Shown one piece after another: positions 23,718 to 31,836 of a stretch of DNA of 36,199 nucleotides. Both the position numbers and the translations under genes were made by a program. Location: NCBI GenBank assembly GCA_025937135.1, contig JAICRZ010000008.1, positions 1-36,199 of the forward strand. Reading direction: 5' to 3'. The first letter of the stretch is position 1, and each line of letters opens with the position of its first letter. The stretch comes from Thermoleophilaceae bacterium (GTDB lineage Bacteria; Actinomycetota; Thermoleophilia; Solirubrobacterales; Thermoleophilaceae). Below the pieces are notes generated by a model. That model saw nothing but the letters and a program-made list of their open reading frames with translations. It was not told where the DNA came from and made no database searches.

Positions 23718-23939
23718 CTAGTCGCCGAACGTCAGCCGCGCCCCACCCACGGCGCGCCCCTCCTCGAGGAAGCTGCCGGTCGCGGGGCTCAGCGCGAACC
23801 TGATCCGCTCGCCGTCGTCAGTCGTCACCACGAGCCGGCGGCCGCCGTCGGCCAGCTCCTCGATCGTCCCGCCCACTCGCCGGGCGAGGAACACGACCGT
23901 CACCCGGGCTCCCACGAACGGCGCGCGCCGAAGCGACAT
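23718..23939 (-). CDS. Small hypothetical protein (73 aa)
   Basis: A 73-residue protein beginning MSLRRAPFVGARVTVVF. Its sequence suggests a small all-beta barrel: alternating strands (VTVVFLA, GTIEELADGG, RRLVVTTDDGERIRFAL) and a final GARLTFGD. I do not recognise a family. It starts 4 nt after the stop of the fifth DUF2294 gene and ends 13 nt before the DUF6351 gene, so its place in an operon supports it being real. The ribosome binding site GGAGGAG lies rather far upstream (about 14 nt), so translation may depend on the preceding gene. Longer in-frame readings overlap DUF2294 in another frame and are rejected. Confidence 0.62.
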   Translation of the reverse strand: MSLRRAPFVGARVTVVFLARRVGGTIEELADGGRRLVVTTDDGERIRFALSPATGSFLEEGRAVGGARLTFGD

Positions 23940-23943
23940 GCGC

Positions 23944-24336
23944 TTAGGCCGTCTCCTCCGGCTCCAGGTAGAACACCTCGACCGACACGTCCTCGCGAAC
24001 GTCCATGCCACTGACGAACGCCCATACCCTGCGGCCCGTGATCTCCTCGACCGCTGCCCGGAACTGGTCTTCCGTCGCGTGCTGGAAGAACAGCCGCACG
24101 TCGCGAAGCCGGTGCTCCTCCCCCATCTTCACCAGGTTGCGCTCGGCCGGCGTCAGGCTGTCCTCGAGCGTGCACACGAGGGTGTCGGGGCCGGCGAAGC
24201 CGGACCTCGCCTTCGTCGGGCCACGCCCGAACTGCTCCTTGTACAGCCTGACCATCGCGTTGGACACTTCCATCATCTGAACCGATGGCGCGTCTCGAGC
24301 GTCGACGTTCAATCCGTCGCTCATGAGGCTCCCCAT
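23944..24336 (-). CDS. DUF2294 domain protein 5 (distant from the main cluster)
   Basis: A 130-residue member of the family found four times at the left end of the window. Signatures are SNAMVRLYKEQFGRGPTKAR, DTLVCTLEDSLTPAERNLVK and ITGRRVWAFVSG...VSVEVFYLEP. It has one residue more than the others between the GRGPTKAR motif and the next strand. It is predicted cytoplasmic and of unknown biochemical function. Two ATG starts, at 24336 and 24324, each have a purine-rich site upstream (AGAGGG and GGGGAG). It heads a probable operon with the 73-residue protein and the secreted DUF6351 protein, a different context from the other four copies. Confidence 0.87.
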   Translation of the reverse strand: MGSLMSDGLNVDARDAPSVQMMEVSNAMVRLYKEQFGRGPTKARSGFAGPDTLVCTLEDSLTPAERNLVKMGEEHRLRDVRLFFQHATEDQFRAAVEEITGRRVWAFVSGMDVREDVSVEVFYLEPEETA

Positions 24337-24433
24337 CTACGTCCCTCTGAGGCTGGAACCGCGCGAAAGGAAGAGGGCCGAGAGAAGAACCAGGCGTGCG
24401 GCTACTGTCGAACGAGTGTAGACGCGGTTCGCG

Positions 24434-25588
24434 TCACTGTGTCGGCGTGATCTCACGCCAGGTTCCCTGCACCGTTGCGGCACTGGCGTACCCCTGAACG
24501 GCGTTGAAGACGTTCGGGTCGAAGATGATGTTCGCCTTGCTCGAGCCGGCGCTCACGCCGCCGCCGCCGTCGACCGCCACCGCGCCGACGATCTGCGACG
24601 TGCCGCCGAGCGAGATGACGTACCCGGTGGAGCCCTGGAGGTTGGCGCCGTAGACGAGCCCGTAGAAGGTGAAGTTGCCGCCGAGCGACAGCGTGCCGTT
24701 GCCGATCACGACCATGCCGGGCACCGATGCGGTGTTGGCCGAGCCGGTGTTGTAGCTGCAATTGCCGGACTCGATGAACACCACGGCGCCGGCGATGCTG
24801 CCGGGGCAGCTCGTGAAGTACGTGCCGTTCGACCGCGCGACGGTGCGCAGCCCGTCGAGCTGATCGGAGGACAGCGCGGGCCCGCCGCCGTAGCCGCCCG
24901 CGGCGGTGTCCGGCGAGATCTGGCCCTTGCCCGGCGGGTAGTTGAGGCAGGACGACGGCGCCGGCTGGTTGCAGCGCACCGTGAGGCTCCCCGCCTGGCC
25001 GGCCTTGCCCTTGGTGTCGACGATCACCTTCTTGCCCTGGTTGGTGGTGCCGAAGAAGCCCGCCGTCACGACGTTGCGAGGGAACGGCTGCGGCGCCAGC
25101 GTCGCCTTGACCTGGGTGATGAGAACGCGCGTGCGGCCACGAACGGTCGCCTGCGCGCGCAGCCAGATGCGGCCGTCGCCGTTGGCGTCGTAGCTCGGCT
25201 GCCCGGCCGCGCCGGCGCTCGTGTAGTAGTCGCTGACGCTGCCGCCGTTGTCCTGCGCCTTCACGTTCCAGTCGATGCCGCTCGCGTAGTCGGGGCCGCT
25301 GAACTGGGCGCTGAGCGTGGCCGGGACGGGACACCCCGAGCTCGTGGAGCTGGGGTCGCAGGAGGCCGGGAGCGCCGTCGAGGCTGAGCCGGGCCACGAC
25401 TGCGCCACCACGTAGAGCTCGCTCTTCATGACGGCGTCGACGAGGTTGAAGGTGGACTCCGCCACGCGCTCGGTGCCGGAGGCCTTCGACTGGCCGTCCG
25501 ACGTCGACAGCGCGGCCAGGCCGAACATGAGCATCACCATCATCACCAGCATCGCCACGACCAGGGCGGACCCGCGCTCGTTCCTCAT
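24434..25588 (-). CDS. PilX-like minor pilus protein
   Basis: A 384-residue exported protein. The N-terminus MRNERGSALVVAMLVMMVM, with one long hydrophobic helix to about 27, is typical of PilX N-terminal-domain proteins. It lacks the +5 glutamate of true prepilins. After a helical stem (GQSKASGTERVAESTFNLVD) comes a beta-rich body. Glycine-rich repeats near the end (VVIGNGTLSLGGNFTFYGLV, YVISLGGTSQIVGAVAVDGG) suggest a right-handed beta-helix. It probably belongs to the tip complex of a type IV-like pilus. Its start overlaps the PilW-like gene by 4 nt. No pilus ATPase, platform, secretin or peptidase gene is in the window. Confidence 0.85.
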   Translation of the reverse strand: MRNERGSALVVAMLVMMVMLMFGLAALSTSDGQSKASGTERVAESTFNLVDAVMKSELYVVAQSWPGSASTALPASCDPSSTSSGCPVPATLSAQFSGPDYASGIDWNVKAQDNGGSVSDYYTSAGAAGQPSYDANGDGRIWLRAQATVRGRTRVLITQVKATLAPQPFPRNVVTAGFFGTTNQGKKVIVDTKGKAGQAGSLTVRCNQPAPSSCLNYPPGKGQISPDTAAGGYGGGPALSSDQLDGLRTVARSNGTYFTSCPGSIAGAVVFIESGNCSYNTGSANTASVPGMVVIGNGTLSLGGNFTFYGLVYGANLQGSTGYVISLGGTSQIVGAVAVDGGGGVSAGSSKANIIFDPNVFNAVQGYASAATVQGTWREITPTQ

Positions 25589-26460
25589 GTGACGTTCACC
25601 GTCCGGGTCGTGGTGGAGGTGAGCCCCGCCGCGTTGGCGACCGTGAGCGTGAAGGTGCGCGTGCCGGTGGCCGGCGCGAGGTAGTTGAGCAGCGCCGAGC
25701 TGCCGATCTTCGTCGCGCCGTCGTACCAGGTGTAGGTGAGCGCCTGGTCGCTCGGATCGGTCGAGGCGCCGCCGTTCAGCAGCACCTGGCGATTGCCGAG
25801 CGCGGTGGCGGTGGCGGACGCCGTGGGCGCCTGCGCGGTGCTCCTGATCGCCACCGTGGTCCTGAGCGTCGACGGTCCGGGCGCCGTGCCGGGGTGGTAG
25901 TCCACGAAGAGGTTGGCGCTGACCTGCGTGATGTTCGCGGGATTCGCGCTGTCGTAGCTGAAGATCGGCTGGCTCGCGGAGTTGACGATGTGGTCGGCCA
26001 CGATCACCGGCTGCGGGTTCCACGAGAAGTCGGGACAGAAGCTCGACGCGGACAGCGCCGGCGGGGTGGCGGTCGTCCACGTCTGGACGCCGCGCCAGAG
26101 CTTCTCGTTGGTCGGCACCGAGGTGTCGAGGCAGTAGCGAACGCGGCGCAGCCGGTTGACGTTCGCCCCGCCGCTCGTGCCGGTCGGGTCGACCATCGTG
26201 AAGACGAGGTCGTTGCCGCCGGCCCGCTCGAACGCGGTGGGCTGGCCCGGGCTCGCCGCGTTGCGCAGCTCGCGGGCGAAGCGGTCGACCTCCGTCCGCG
26301 CGGCGTCCTGGGCGTCGTTCTGCGTGGAGTTGCGCTGGTGCGTGTGCAGCGAGGAGTCGAACACCGCGAGCGTCGCCAGCAGGATCACGACCATGATCGC
26401 GGCGGCGATGAGCAGCTCGATCAGCATGAAGCCGCCCTCGCGGCGCACCGCGGTCCTCAT
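25585..26460 (-). CDS. PilW-like prepilin with a PKD-like C-terminal domain
   Basis: A 291-residue type IV prepilin-like protein. The processing site GG/FMLIELLIAAAIMV has the cleavage glycine at residue 10, phenylalanine at +1 and glutamate at +5 (E15), followed by the hydrophobic helix. A helical stem (DAQDAARTEVDRFARELRNA) and a beta-rich domain follow. The final 85 residues (from about STAQAPTASATATALGNRQV to TSTTTRTVNVT) resemble a PKD or Ig-like domain, an addition that ordinary PilW proteins lack and that points to surface adhesion. It overlaps both neighbours by 4 nt (ATGA), forming a tight three-gene operon. Confidence 0.85.
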   Translation of the reverse strand: MRTAVRREGGFMLIELLIAAAIMVVILLATLAVFDSSLHTHQRNSTQNDAQDAARTEVDRFARELRNAASPGQPTAFERAGGNDLVFTMVDPTGTSGGANVNRLRRVRYCLDTSVPTNEKLWRGVQTWTTATPPALSASSFCPDFSWNPQPVIVADHIVNSASQPIFSYDSANPANITQVSANLFVDYHPGTAPGPSTLRTTVAIRSTAQAPTASATATALGNRQVLLNGGASTDPSDQALTYTWYDGATKIGSSALLNYLAPATGTRTFTLTVANAAGLTSTTTRTVNVT

Positions 26461-28487
26461 CCGGTCACCGTGGAGGTCGCCGAGGACTCGGCCTCGTGTG
26501 TGTCCACCGCGCGGATCACGTAGCTGTGCGTGGTGCCGCCCGGGTTGGAGTCCACGTACGTCGTGTCGGTGCCGGTGCCGGTCGTGTCGTAGCGCTGGCC
26601 GTCCCGGTAGATCCGGTAGAACGCGACGGAGTCGCCCGAGTCGGGGTCACCGGGCGACAGGTTCCATGCGAGCTGCGTCGAGCCGTTGGCGAGCTTGGTC
26701 AGCGGCGTCGTGGCCCACGTCGGCGGGCTCGGCGCGTTGTTCGGCGCGTAAGCGTTGAGCGCTGTCGATGCGACGCTGTCACGCAGGTTGCCGCTGGGGT
26801 CGCGGTCAACCGCGGTCACCCAGTAGTTGACCTTGAACTGGCTGGCCGGCCGCAGCGCGATCGTGTGCGCCACCCAGCCGGTGTCCGTGCCGTTCGGGAC
26901 CGTGGTGAAGGTTCCGGTCGCGCCGGGGACCGCCTGGGCGGAGTCCGCCAGGACGGTCACGTTGGCGTTCGAGTTCGCGCGGAGGCGCAGGGTGCTGCCG
27001 CCCGGGACGGTCGGCACCCACGAGTTCGTGCCCGACCCGCCGAAGACGGCCGCCTGGATGACCCGGTCGTACGCCTGCGTCGTCGTGAGCGACGGGCTCA
27101 CCGCGTTGCCACTTATGCCCGCTCCGAACTGGATCCCGTCGAACGGGTTCGAGGTGTCGACGTTCGAGTACGCCTGGATCCCGCCGGTGGCGGCCTGTGA
27201 CGTCATGCTCGTGAACGTGTAGGACGCCGGCTCGCTCGCGGTCGCGACCTTGTAGAAGACGGCACCGAGCAGCGTCGCGGTCGGCGAGTACCACGCGGAC
27301 ACGAAGTTCCAGCCGCTCGGCCAGGTGCCGATCGGGATGCCGGAGGCGCCGATCGCCGCCACCATCACGTCGCCGGCCGCCACGCCCACGGGCTTGTTCA
27401 GCGTGAGCGAGGTCGAGTTGTTCGCCGCGGCCGTGGTCGCCGCCCCGGGTGTGACCAGCGCGGCCGGCTGGCCGAGGGGCGTCGCGTCCGTGCAGCTCGT
27501 GGTCTGCACGAGGTACACGGGGGCGGCCGCGGTGCCGCAGTTGACGGCCTCGATCGATCCGGTCGTCGGGCTCGTCTGCTGACGCCAGACGTGGTAGCCG
27601 AGGATGTCGCCCTCGGTGTTGCCCAGCCACTCCGCGTCGACGCTCGAGTCGGCGGGATTCCAGCCGGCGTTGAAGCCGGTCGGGGCGAGCGGGACGTTGC
27701 GGTTGAGCGTGTAGCTGAGCTGATAGGGCGCGCCGTAGGCGCCGCTCGAGTTGTAGGCGCGCGCACTGACCACATAGGTGCCGTCCGGCAGGCTGCTGAT
27801 CGGCCACGTGAACGACCAGCTCGTCCCGCTCCCGGAGGCCGTGCCCTTGGGGTTGTCGTCGATGAACCATTCGACGCCGCCGGTCGGCGCGCGGTCGGTT
27901 GTGAGCGTGAAGCTCACCGACGTGTTCGCGGAGCTCGTGATCGGCGAGGCCGGGCTACCGACCATGTTCGTGACCGACGCGACCGTCGTGTTGCCGGACG
28001 GGAACATCAGCGTCGACTGGCGCACCTGCGTGATCGCGGAGTTGCCGGAGTTGGTCGTGACCGTGACGCGCTTGTAGTCGACCGGCTGCCCGTCCGTGGT
28101 GCCCGCGGCCGTCCCGCCCGAGCAGAACGAAGCGTCATGCGTGCCGGCGCCGTCGCGCGGGTCGTCGATGTTGCAGACCGTGGCCGTGACCGTGTAGCTG
28201 ACGCCGCGCCGGACCACGACCCAGCTCGCGCCCCCGCCGGCATTCGCAAGCTGCGGCTTCGACTGGAGCGTGGCGACGAGGGTCGACGGGTCGATCGCGC
28301 TGTACGGCAGCGCGTCGACGTTCTCGATCACCTCGCGCGCGAGGTTCGTCGCCCCCTCGCGAAGTTTGTTCTTGCCGGTCGTCGCGTTGGCCGCGTCGAT
28401 CATCGCGAGGACGCCGAGGACGCCGACCGCGAGGATCGCGGCGGCGACCATGACTTCGACCAGCGCGAAGCCACGCTGTGCTCTCAT
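26457..28487 (-). CDS. Large PilV-like prepilin with Ig/FnIII modules and a nested domain
   Basis: A 676-residue pilin-type protein. The processing site MRAQRG/FALVEVMVAAAIL has E11 at +5. A pilin head with cysteine-containing loops runs to about 165. An Ig-like domain occupies about 178-262 (GGVEWFIDDNPKGTASGSG...LPDGTYVVSARAYNSSG). A fibronectin type III domain begins at about 266 (LAPTGFNAGWN, ILGYHVWRQQ) and breaks off at about 338. It seems to resume at 551 (FKVNYWVTAVDRDPSGNLRD). Residues 339-550 are a separate module with GDVMVAAIGASG and GWVAHTIALRP. A second complete FnIII fills 584-676. Typical PilV is under 200 residues, so this is probably a tip adhesin. It is first in the pilin operon. 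Confidence 0.85.
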   Translation of the reverse strand: MRAQRGFALVEVMVAAAILAVGVLGVLAMIDAANATTGKNKLREGATNLAREVIENVDALPYSAIDPSTLVATLQSKPQLANAGGGASWVVVRRGVSYTVTATVCNIDDPRDGAGTHDASFCSGGTAAGTTDGQPVDYKRVTVTTNSGNSAITQVRQSTLMFPSGNTTVASVTNMVGSPASPITSSANTSVSFTLTTDRAPTGGVEWFIDDNPKGTASGSGTSWSFTWPISSLPDGTYVVSARAYNSSGAYGAPYQLSYTLNRNVPLAPTGFNAGWNPADSSVDAEWLGNTEGDILGYHVWRQQTSPTTGSIEAVNCGTAAAPVYLVQTTSCTDATPLGQPAALVTPGAATTAAANNSTSLTLNKPVGVAAGDVMVAAIGASGIPIGTWPSGWNFVSAWYSPTATLLGAVFYKVATASEPASYTFTSMTSQAATGGIQAYSNVDTSNPFDGIQFGAGISGNAVSPSLTTTQAYDRVIQAAVFGGSGTNSWVPTVPGGSTLRLRANSNANVTVLADSAQAVPGATGTFTTVPNGTDTGWVAHTIALRPASQFKVNYWVTAVDRDPSGNLRDSVASTALNAYAPNNAPSPPTWATTPLTKLANGSTQLAWNLSPGDPDSGDSVAFYRIYRDGQRYDTTGTGTDTTYVDSNPGGTTHSYVIRAVDTHEAESSATSTVTG

Positions 28488-28538
28488 GCTCAGGTCATCG
28501 GCTTGGCGCGAATGCGCTTGAGGCCTGGCCGCAGCGGC

Positions 28539-29702
28539 TTACCGCCCCAGTTTTCGCTCCAGCAGCCGCCGTTCGGGCTGGTCGGCCGTCAGGGCGAGAG
28601 CGCGCTCGTACGCGGCGCGCGACTCGCCGGCCCGGCCCAGGCGCTCCAGCAGCTCTCCGCGCGCGGCGTGGAGGTAGCGGTAGTCCGCCAGCGGCAGGCG
28701 GTCGATCAGCGCGAGCGCCGCCTCCGGTCCGTCGACCTCGGCGATGGCGATCGCGCGGTTCAGCTCGACCACCGGCGAGCCGGTCAGGCGGGCGAGCTCC
28801 CCGTAGAGCGCGGCGATCTCGCTCCAGTCCCGCTCTTCGTCGGCGTGCAGCGACGCGATCGCAGCCTGAAGCACGTACGGCGCGCGGCCGTGGAGAGCGA
28901 GCGCGCGATCGAGGGCGGCGCGGCCGGCTTCGATCTTCGCGCGGTCCCAGAGTGCGGGGTCCTGGTCGGCCAGCAGGACGCGCTCGCCGTCACGGAAGCG
29001 CGCGTCACGGCGCCCTTCCAGCAGCAGCATCAGCGCCAGCAGCCCGTGCACCTCGGGCTCGTCCGGCATCAGCTCGGCAAGGGCGCGGCCCAGCCGCAGC
29101 GCGTCCTCGGCCAGGTCGCCGCGACCGCCGTAGCCCTCGTTGAAGATCAGGTAGACGACGGCCAGGACCGCCGCCAGCCGGTCTGGCAGCAGGTGGTCGG
29201 CCGGGACGCGGAACGGGATCCCGGCCGCCTTGATCTTGCGCTTGGCGCGCACGAGCCGCTGCGCCATCGTGCCCTCCGGCACCAGGAACGCGCGGGCGAT
29301 CTCGTCCGTCGAGAGACCGCCGAGCGTGCGCAGCGTGAGCGCCACCTGCGCCTCGGTCGCGAGCGCCGGATGGCAGCAGGTGAAGACGAGCTCGAGCCGC
29401 TCGTCGTGAAAGGTCGTCTCGTCCACGTCGTCCTCCACCGCCTCGGGCACGTCGAGCAGCCGCGTCTTGGCGGCCAGCGTGCGGTCGCGCCGGATGCGGT
29501 CGACGGCCCGATTGCGGGCGGTGGTCATCAGCCACGCGCGCGGGTTCGACGGCTCACCGTCCCGCGACCACCGCTCGGAAGCGATCGCGAACGCCTCCTG
29601 CGCGGCCTCCTCGGCGAGGTCGAAGTCGCCGAGGAGGCCGATGAGCGCAGCGAGGACGTAGCCCCAGTGATCGCGGAATGCCTGCTCGAGCGGGGCTACC
29701 AC
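28539..29702 (-). CDS. ECF42-type RNA polymerase sigma factor with TPR extension
   Basis: A 387-residue sigma factor. Sigma region 2 is at about 8-75 (AEEAAQEAFAIASERW, WLMTTARNRAVDRIRRD) and region 4 at about 113-165 (LSTDEIARAFLVPEGTMAQR). These are followed by the long C-terminal extension characteristic of ECF42: a DUF6596 domain (from about 183, YLIFNEGYGG) and TPR-like helices to the end. ECF42 factors have no classical anti-sigma factor; the extension is required for activity in characterised cases, and they sit next to YCII/DGPF proteins, exactly as here. The GTG at 29702 overlaps the YCII stop by 7 nt, giving translational coupling. Earlier in-frame codons lie inside the YCII gene. 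Confidence 0.92.
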   Translation of the reverse strand: MVAPLEQAFRDHWGYVLAALIGLLGDFDLAEEAAQEAFAIASERWSRDGEPSNPRAWLMTTARNRAVDRIRRDRTLAAKTRLLDVPEAVEDDVDETTFHDERLELVFTCCHPALATEAQVALTLRTLGGLSTDEIARAFLVPEGTMAQRLVRAKRKIKAAGIPFRVPADHLLPDRLAAVLAVVYLIFNEGYGGRGDLAEDALRLGRALAELMPDEPEVHGLLALMLLLEGRRDARFRDGERVLLADQDPALWDRAKIEAGRAALDRALALHGRAPYVLQAAIASLHADEERDWSEIAALYGELARLTGSPVVELNRAIAIAEVDGPEAALALIDRLPLADYRYLHAARGELLERLGRAGESRAAYERALALTADQPERRLLERKLGR

Positions 29703-30055
29703 TCCATGATCGGCCGCACCTCGACCGCGCCGCCCAGCCGTGCCGCGGGGATCCGCGCAGCCAGCTCGATCGCAGCGTCGAGGTCGTCCGCCTCGAACAG
29801 CAGCCAGCCGCCCACGGCCTCCTTGATCTCCACGAAGGGACCGTCGGTCGTGAGCGTCCTGCCGTCCTGCACCCGCACCGTGGTCGCCGTCTCGGGCTCG
29901 TCGAGCGCGAGTCCCGGCGTCACACCCGGCGTCTCGTTGAGCGCCTTGTAATCGGCGAACACCGCCTGCTGCTCTGCCTCCGGCAGTCGCGCCCACGCCT
30001 CGGGGTCGCGCGGCGTCGGGGCGTCGCCCTGGTGGATCAGCATCATGTACTTCAT
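29696..30055 (-). CDS. YCII/DGPF-domain protein paired with the sigma factor
   Basis: A 119-residue soluble protein of the YCII-related (PCG/DGPF) family. It begins MKYMMLIHQGD and contains the eponymous DGPF in TLTTDGPFVEIKEAVGGWLL. It continues with an alpha/beta ferredoxin-like pattern (DLDAAIELAARIP) and ends in EVRPIMEW. The family resembles small dioxygenase or hydrolase-like folds but its biochemical role is unknown. It is a conserved neighbour and regulatory target of ECF42 sigma factors. The ATG at 30055 has an excellent ribosome binding site (GAGGAGG, five bases upstream). Its stop overlaps the sigma gene start. Confidence 0.92.
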   Translation of the reverse strand: MKYMMLIHQGDAPTPRDPEAWARLPEAEQQAVFADYKALNETPGVTPGLALDEPETATTVRVQDGRTLTTDGPFVEIKEAVGGWLLFEADDLDAAIELAARIPAARLGGAVEVRPIMEW

Positions 30056-30086
30056 CGCGTCCTCCTCGGTGGATGGTCGCGTATGA

Positions 30087-30113
30087 GACGAACGGCGGGC
30101 GCGGAAATAGACA
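30087..30113 (-). promoter_or_regulatory. Possible ECF42-dependent promoter of the YCII-sigma operon
   Basis: On the - strand TGTCTA (30113-30108) is followed after 17 nt by CGTC (30090-30087), 31 bp before the YCII start. As I recall, ECF42 promoters have TGTCGA-like -35 and CG(A/T)C-like -10 elements, so this fits autoregulation with one mismatch. The spacer length is at the long end of what I would expect. Confidence 0.35.
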
Positions 30114-30223
30114 GGGACGCGAGTCCAACCCGGCCGCCCAGTTGAAGGTACGGCACCCCGTGTCCCCACGCCCCCGCCCCGGGCGTACCCAGAGGCGCGG
30201 GAGCACAACCGCCTACACTCGCT

Positions 30224-30240
30224 GCTTACCTCTTGTAAGC
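30224..30240. repeat. Inverted repeat in the YCII/DUF427 divergent region
   Basis: GCTTAC and GTAAGC flank a 5-nt CTCTT loop, 19 bases before the DUF427 ATG at 30260. TACACT at 30214-30219 could be a -10 for DUF427, which would place the repeat at the very start of its message. It may be a repressor site or an RNA hairpin. The remaining divergent region of about 200 bases contains only the sigma promoter candidate. Confidence 0.35.
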
Positions 30241-30259
30241 CACGCGAAGCAGGTGCCCG

Positions 30260-31096
30260 ATGAGTCTCACCCTCGGCAGCGGCCCGTTCGGGCATCACCC
30301 CGCCGGCGCCTTCAACGGGACGTTCGACGGCCCGAAGCACATCCTCTACTTCGAGGACTTCCCGCGCCGCATCCGCGCCCTCTTCGGCGGCGAGACTCTG
30401 ATCGACACCACGCGCGCGCGGCCCCTCTACGAGTCGTCCCTGCCGCCGGTCCTCTACGTCCCGCTCGAGGACGTGCGCCAGGACCTGATCGCGCCGACCG
30501 ATCACACGACGCACTGCCCGTTCAAGGGCGACGCTTCGTACTGGACGATCGCCGCCGGCGGCAAGACAGCGGAAAACGCGCTGTGGGGCTACCCCGAGCC
30601 GCTCGACAGCGCTCCTTGGCTCGAGGGCTATGTCGCCCCCTACTGGGACCGGATGGACGCCTGGTACGAGGAGGCCGAGGAGCTCTTCGGCCACCTGCGC
30701 GACCCCTACCACCGCGTCGATGTGCGCACGACCGACGCGCGCGTGACGGTGCGCGCTCACGGCGAGGTCGTCGCCGAGTCGGCGCGCGCCAAGCTGCTGT
30801 TCGAGACGAGCCTGCCGCCGCGCGCCTACATCCCGCTCGACGACGTGCGCCAGGAGCTGCTCGACCCGAGCGACACCACCAGCGTCTGCCCCTACAAGGG
30901 CACGGCGAGCTACTGGTCGCTGCGCACGAGCAGCGGCGACGTGCTCGGCGACGTCGCCTGGACCTACACGGAGCCGCTGCGCGAGTCCGCCGACGTCGCG
31001 GACTACGTGAGCTTCCTGGGCGAGGGGATCGAGGTCGAGCTGGACCGCGACGGGACGGCCGCCGAAGCGCTGGCGCCTAGCGGCGCCGCAGCGTGA
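30260..31096 (+). CDS. Tandem DUF427 domain protein
   Basis: A 278-residue soluble protein made of two DUF427 domains (PF04248). Each copy carries parallel signatures. Copy one has ALFGGETLIDTTRARPLYES, PPVLYVPLEDVRQDLI and CPFKGDASYWTI. Copy two has VRAHGEVVAESARAKLLFET, PPRAYIPLDDVRQELL and CPYKGTASYWSL. The family is small, beta-rich and of unknown biochemical function. The ATG at 30260 follows only a weak ribosome binding site (GCAGG). Its last 20 bases overlap, in antisense, the end of the convergent secreted protein gene, so convergent transcription could matter here. Confidence 0.9.
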   Translation: MSLTLGSGPFGHHPAGAFNGTFDGPKHILYFEDFPRRIRALFGGETLIDTTRARPLYESSLPPVLYVPLEDVRQDLIAPTDHTTHCPFKGDASYWTIAAGGKTAENALWGYPEPLDSAPWLEGYVAPYWDRMDAWYEEAEELFGHLRDPYHRVDVRTTDARVTVRAHGEVVAESARAKLLFETSLPPRAYIPLDDVRQELLDPSDTTSVCPYKGTASYWSLRTSSGDVLGDVAWTYTEPLRESADVADYVSFLGEGIEVELDRDGTAAEALAPSGAAA

Positions 31097-31790
31097 GCGT
31101 CCAGCTGAGCGTGTAGGACGAGTCGCTCGTCACATCCCCGTCGTTCTCGTGCTTCGAGTCGCTGACGCCGCCGTGCACGACGATCTTCTTCACGCCGCGG
31201 CGAAACAGCTTCGAGATCTTCACGGGGCCGACGCCGTTCTGCTGGAGCTGCCCCGGCCAGGTGCCACCGGCGAGCGGGCAGTTGTGGAACGGATCGTCCG
31301 GATAGAAGGTCGAGAAGTGCCGCGTGAAGAGGTACGAGAAGCCGGCGTGATCCTGCCGCCCGTAGACCCGCAGCGGGAAGGTCACCGTCTTCGTGCCGCA
31401 ATCCGACGGTGAGGGGTCGAAGCCGGAAGGCCGGCAGTCGCGCGGGGTGTCGGTCCCATCCATCTCGCTCGTGCGGTTGAGCGTGAAGCGCGTCTTGAGG
31501 TTCGAGAACGACCCGGCGAGGAAGGTGCGGTCGCCGCCCATGCGGCTCACCACCAGCTTGATCGGCTTGACGCTGCGAAAGCTGTCGTTCTCGCTCGCGG
31601 CCGCGGACTTCGTGAAGTACGTGACGTCGTCGTTGTCGTTCGTGGTGTAGCAGCGCGTGTCGGTGACGGTGCCGTGCTGCGTGTAGGTGCCGGCGATGCT
31701 TGCGTTGAAGGTGGCGCGCGCCGCCCAGGCGGGTGAGGCGGCAGCGAGCGCGAGGACGCTGGTGGCGAGCGCGAGGCGGGAGGCGTGCAT
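31077..31790 (-). CDS. Secreted hypothetical protein
   Basis: A 237-residue exported protein. A Sec signal peptide (about 1-23) ends in PAWAA, just before ARATFNASIAGTYTQ. The mature part is polar and beta-rich, with strands such as KPIKLVVSRMGG, TVTFPLRVYG and SSYTLSWTLTLRRR at the end, and four cysteines that could form two disulfides. It has no membrane anchor or lipobox, and I do not recognise a family. It converges on the DUF427 gene with a 20-bp 3' overlap. The following minus-strand coiled-coil gene lies upstream with a 46-nt gap. Confidence 0.78.
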   Translation of the reverse strand: MHASRLALATSVLALAAASPAWAARATFNASIAGTYTQHGTVTDTRCYTTNDNDDVTYFTKSAAASENDSFRSVKPIKLVVSRMGGDRTFLAGSFSNLKTRFTLNRTSEMDGTDTPRDCRPSGFDPSPSDCGTKTVTFPLRVYGRQDHAGFSYLFTRHFSTFYPDDPFHNCPLAGGTWPGQLQQNGVGPVKISKLFRRGVKKIVVHGGVSDSKHENDGDVTSDSSYTLSWTLTLRRR

Positions 31791-31836
31791 GGCGCCTTTT
31801 GTACACGCGGACCCCGCCGCGCGCCAGTGAGTCCGG

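Noticed and set aside
20583-23803. Very long open frames on both strands across the COG4705 and DUF6351 genes
   Set aside because: Both strands are open because of GC-rich third positions. The translations are low-complexity, while the chosen frames give clear membrane or signal-peptide proteins.
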